Shown here: piece by piece, positions 61,945 through 64,000 of the stretch
How positions within the stretch are numbered: position 1 is the stretch's first letter
Layout of the letters: each line of letters starts with the position of its first letter
NCBI GenBank assembly: GCA_051162045.1
Contig: JBISDI010000012.1
DNA length: 64,000 bases
Origin: Anaerozeibacter quisquiliarum
Lineage (GTDB): Bacteria > Bacillota > Clostridia > Christensenellales > Aristaeellaceae
Direction: 5' to 3' (one strand)
Made by a program: the position numbers and the translations under genes
The notes under the pieces: model-generated
Database searches by the model: none
What the model was told of the DNA's origin: nothing
The model's input: the letters and a program-made list of their open reading frames with translations, nothing else

Positions 61945-62585
61945 CGATAGACCTCCCATTTTTTCTGCCAAACCGAGCCGACGAAGATCGGCAGATTCGA
62001 TTGCGCACGCACCGCGCGCGCAATCGGCAGCGCGTCTTGGGCGTCGGCCTGGTTGATTAGCAGCGCCGTCCGGCCGACGGCCTTGGCCAGCATGCCTCCC
62101 GGGGCGAGGATCATGCGCGCGATCGCGCGCGCGTCCACGACATCGCCCTCGTCAAGGTCGGTCAGCGCAAGGAACCGGTCCAGCCGGTGCACGTGCTCGC
62201 CTGTCGCGGACAGCCCCAGCGCGCGCGCGCCGACGACGCCCAGCGTCAGCGTGGTAAACGCGGGCACCACCGGCTCCCAGTCGGCCCAGCCCTTGAGCGG
62301 CAGAGCGCGCGAGCCATCGGCTTCCATCAGCGTTATGTCGCAGTCGGCGGACGCGCGCTTGATCTCCTCGAGCGGCGCGGCCAGCAGTTTGCCGGTCGGC
62401 GGGTCGGGCACGCCCAGGCAAAAAACGCCCGGCGGGGGCGGCAGGATGCGGGTGGTGGGCGCGATCAGCGCCCTGAGCGGAGCGGCTTCGCCGAACAGCA
62501 ACTCCACCACGCCGGTCTTGCCGCCGCAGCCGACCACCGCCACCCGCTCGCCCGGCGCGAGCTCGAGCAAATCAAATAACTTCAC
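61941..62585 (-). CDS. yqeC: Selenium-dependent hydroxylase accessory protein YqeC
   Basis: The 214-residue protein matches YqeC (TIGR03172): a P-loop variant VVGCGGKTGVVELLFGE at about 19-35, LMEADGSRALPLKGWADWEPVVP near 105-127 and a C-terminal DARAIARMILAPGGMLAKA. It is taken to bind a nucleotide and act with YqeB and XdhC in making selenium-containing molybdenum hydroxylases. The start is GTG 62585, overlapping the yedF stop (GTGA). The Walker A is atypical (GCGGKTG for GxGGKTS/T). Confidence 0.9.
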   Translation of the reverse strand: MKLFDLLELAPGERVAVVGCGGKTGVVELLFGEAAPLRALIAPTTRILPPPPGVFCLGVPDPPTGKLLAAPLEEIKRASADCDITLMEADGSRALPLKGWADWEPVVPAFTTLTLGVVGARALGLSATGEHVHRLDRFLALTDLDEGDVVDARAIARMILAPGGMLAKAVGRTALLINQADAQDALPIARAVRAQSNLPIFVGSVWQKKWEVYR

Positions 62586-63190
62586 AGCGAGATCAGACGC
62601 GCGGCCCCGTTCAGCATGCCGGCGATCCGCATCATATCGGCCACTTCGCCGACCGCCAGATGATCCATCAGGCCGTAATAGTTGAGGCAGGTGCCGCAGG
62701 TGTAGATGCGCGCGCCCTTTTCCACAAGCGTCATCAGGTCCGGCAGGGTGTTCGCGCCCTCGCTCGTCAGGTGCGCGCCGCCGTTGATGAAGATCACCTC
62801 GCGCGGCGGCGGGTCGAGCTCGGTCAGCGAGAAGATAAAGCCCTTCATGAGCAGCCTGCCCAGTTCTTCTGAACCGCCGCCCAGCGCATCGCGCGCGATC
62901 AGCACCGTGGCCCCGGCGGACGCGCGAGCAGGCTTGGGTTGGTTTAAGGTTTCGGCGATCGGCGCGAACGCGGCGTCCCGGTCGCGTGCGACGATCACCC
63001 GGTAGTGTCCGTCCCGGCGTTCGAACGAACAGGCATAGCCCAGCTGCGACGCCATCTTCTCGAGGTTTTGCCCTGCGATCTTGTTGTCGACCAGCACGCA
63101 CACCGCGTCCACATCGGGGTCGGCCAGCGCGCGCCGCGCGTTCACCACAGGCATCGGGCAGGGTTGGCCCAGCATATCAATGATCTTTAT
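62582..63190 (-). CDS. yedF: Selenium metabolism protein YedF (TusA domain plus DsrE-like domain)
   Basis: The protein of about 202 residues has a TusA-like domain first (DMLGQPCPMPVVNARRAL, with the CPxP cysteine near residue 10) and a DsrE/F-like domain from about 90 (FINGGAHLTSEG, YTCGTCLNYYGL). This is the YedF architecture (TIGR03527) found beside SelD, thought to carry Se or S. AAGGAGG is followed after 7 bases by ATA, where the homologous sequence begins; no ATG, GTG or TTG exists at that place. The nearest upstream starts (TTG 63226, ATG 63253) lie inside selD. I place the start at the ATA with caution. Confidence 0.85.
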   Translation of the reverse strand: MKIIDMLGQPCPMPVVNARRALADPDVDAVCVLVDNKIAGQNLEKMASQLGYACSFERRDGHYRVIVARDRDAAFAPIAETLNQPKPARASAGATVLIARDALGGGSEELGRLLMKGFIFSLTELDPPPREVIFINGGAHLTSEGANTLPDLMTLVEKGARIYTCGTCLNYYGLMDHLAVGEVADMMRIAGMLNGAARLISL

Positions 63191-63218
63191 GGGAAATCCT
63201 CCTTCCGTCGTTGAGCGG

Positions 63219-64000
63219 TCAGTCAAATCGGATGGCCTGCGCGCGGCGCGCATCGACCGAGCCGATCAACCGGGCGGCGGGGTCGGTTTGCTGAATTTGC
63301 GCAAGCAGTTGCGGCGCGTCCTCCGGGTGTACGGCGATGAGCAATCCGCCCGAGGTCTGCGGGTCGAACATCAATTCTTGCAGCGCGAACGGCACCGCGT
63401 CCAGGGTACATCGGCCCGACAGGTGGTTGCGGTTGCGCTGACCGGCCGCGGTCAGCAGGAATTCGTCGGCGTAGCCGCGCGCGCCGGGCAGCAGCGGCAG
63501 CGCCTCGGGCGTCAGCGTCAGCGTGGCATGCCGTCCCGCCATTTCGAGCGCGTGCGCAAGCAGGCCGAATCCGGTGATGTCGGTCGCGGCGCTCACGCGG
63601 TATTTGCGCATCGCGCGCGCGGCGTCGCGGTTCAGGCGGGTCATCGAGGCGACCGCGGCGCCATAGGCCTCTGTCGAGCAAAGCCCCGCGCGGTGGGCGG
63701 CCAGCACCACCCCGACGCCCAGTGCCTTGGTCAGGATGATCCGGTCGCCGACGCGCGGCGTGTCGTTGCGGGTGAGCGCGCCGCGATCCGCCATGCCGGT
63801 GACCGACAGCCCGTACTTGAGCTCGCGGTCGTAGATCGAGTGCCCGCCCGCGATCACCGCCCCCGCCTCGCGCACCTTTTCAGCCCCGCCGCGCAGCACT
63901 TCGGCCAGCAGCGCCGCATCGCCATCCTCGGGGAAGCAGATCAGGTTGAGCGCCAGTAGCGGCTCGCCGCCCATGGCGTACACGTCGCTGAGCGCGTTGG
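63219..64000 (-). CDS. selD: Selenide, water dikinase SelD (5' end beyond window)
   Basis: The visible 260 residues are the C-terminal three quarters of SelD, which makes selenophosphate from selenide and ATP. Seen are SDVYAMGGEPLLALNL at the edge, AGGHSIYDRELKYGLSVTG, the ITGFGLLAHALEMA helix with ATDITG metal ligands, and the closing FDPQTSGGLLIAV. The N-terminal region with the catalytic Cys or Sec lies outside, so its nature is unknown. It precedes yedF by 28 bases and heads the yedF-yqeC-yqeB-xdhC set. selA, selB and tRNA-Sec are not visible, so use for Sec cannot be judged. Confidence 0.95.
   Translation of the reverse strand, partial: NALSDVYAMGGEPLLALNLICFPEDGDAALLAEVLRGGAEKVREAGAVIAGGHSIYDRELKYGLSVTGMADRGALTRNDTPRVGDRIILTKALGVGVVLAAHRAGLCSTEAYGAAVASMTRLNRDAARAMRKYRVSAATDITGFGLLAHALEMAGRHATLTLTPEALPLLPGARGYADEFLLTAAGQRNRNHLSGRCTLDAVPFALQELMFDPQTSGGLLIAVHPEDAPQLLAQIQQTDPAARLIGSVDARRAQAIRFD

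Overview
The window looks like a chromosomal piece of a high-GC (roughly 65 percent), motile, anaerobic-leaning Clostridia-type member of the Bacillota. The signs are strong AGGAGG-type ribosome binding sites, sigma-A promoters with 17-base spacers, two matches to the Gram-positive flagellar/chemotaxis sigma-D promoter (TAAA-N16-GCCGATAT), a Gram-positive (DinR-type) LexA box, and Rex, HelD, VanW and a SpoVK/CbbX-like ATPase. No rRNA, tRNA, CRISPR array or intact insertion sequence was recognised. The exact lineage cannot be named from the sequence.

Layout. 1-720: low-GC debris of broken genes. 757-2913: glycosyltransferase with a long helical tail. 3111-11368: chemotaxis operon (HD-GYP, cheY, cheA, cheW, MCP, cheR, cheB) behind a sigma-D promoter. 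11490-15683: sulfur or selenium trafficking locus (TrxR fusion, two YeeE/YedE permeases, two TusA-like proteins, LysR regulator). 15732-21263: six translationally coupled genes (PLP aminotransferase, glycosyltransferase, ATP-grasp ligase, ABC importer), then an opposing membrane glycosyltransferase. 22912-26579: two exported double-rhodanese proteins, a NifS-like cysteine desulfurase and a DUF3343 Se/S carrier. 26706-29279: nth, obg, yhbY. 29466-32953: DUF1846 protein, AAA+ ATPase and a frameshifted inositol monophosphatase. 33097-34692: FGGY sugar kinase. 34918-38762: two chemoreceptors behind a second sigma-D-like promoter. 38889-40972: aroF-tyrA behind a Tyr/Phe-rich leader peptide and attenuator. 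40964-46673: DUF3298 protein, galactose-type enzymes (galE, DUF4432), small membrane and lipoproteins, NAD synthetase. 46828-52998: HelD helicase, two flavoproteins and RmuC. 53014-55091: radical SAM DNA-repair pair under an apparent LexA operator. 55342-60184: purA, purB, rex, vanW. 60215-64000: selD-yedF-yqeC-yqeB-xdhC, cut by the window edge.

How the parts fit. Two themes recur. One is motility: chemotaxis genes, three receptors and a possible flagellin or surface glycosyltransferase. The other is sulfur/selenium handling, spread over three sites: thiosulfate- or selenium-type permeases with TusA carriers; rhodaneses with a desulfurase and DUF3343; and SelD with the YqeB/YqeC/XdhC set that family knowledge links to selenium-dependent molybdenum hydroxylases. 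The best regulatory finds are the aromatic leader-peptide attenuator of aroF-tyrA and the LexA box directly downstream of the promoter of the radical SAM repair operon. Intergenic gaps are unusually rich in long perfect palindromes, up to a 37-bp stem and a 52-bp loopless palindrome.
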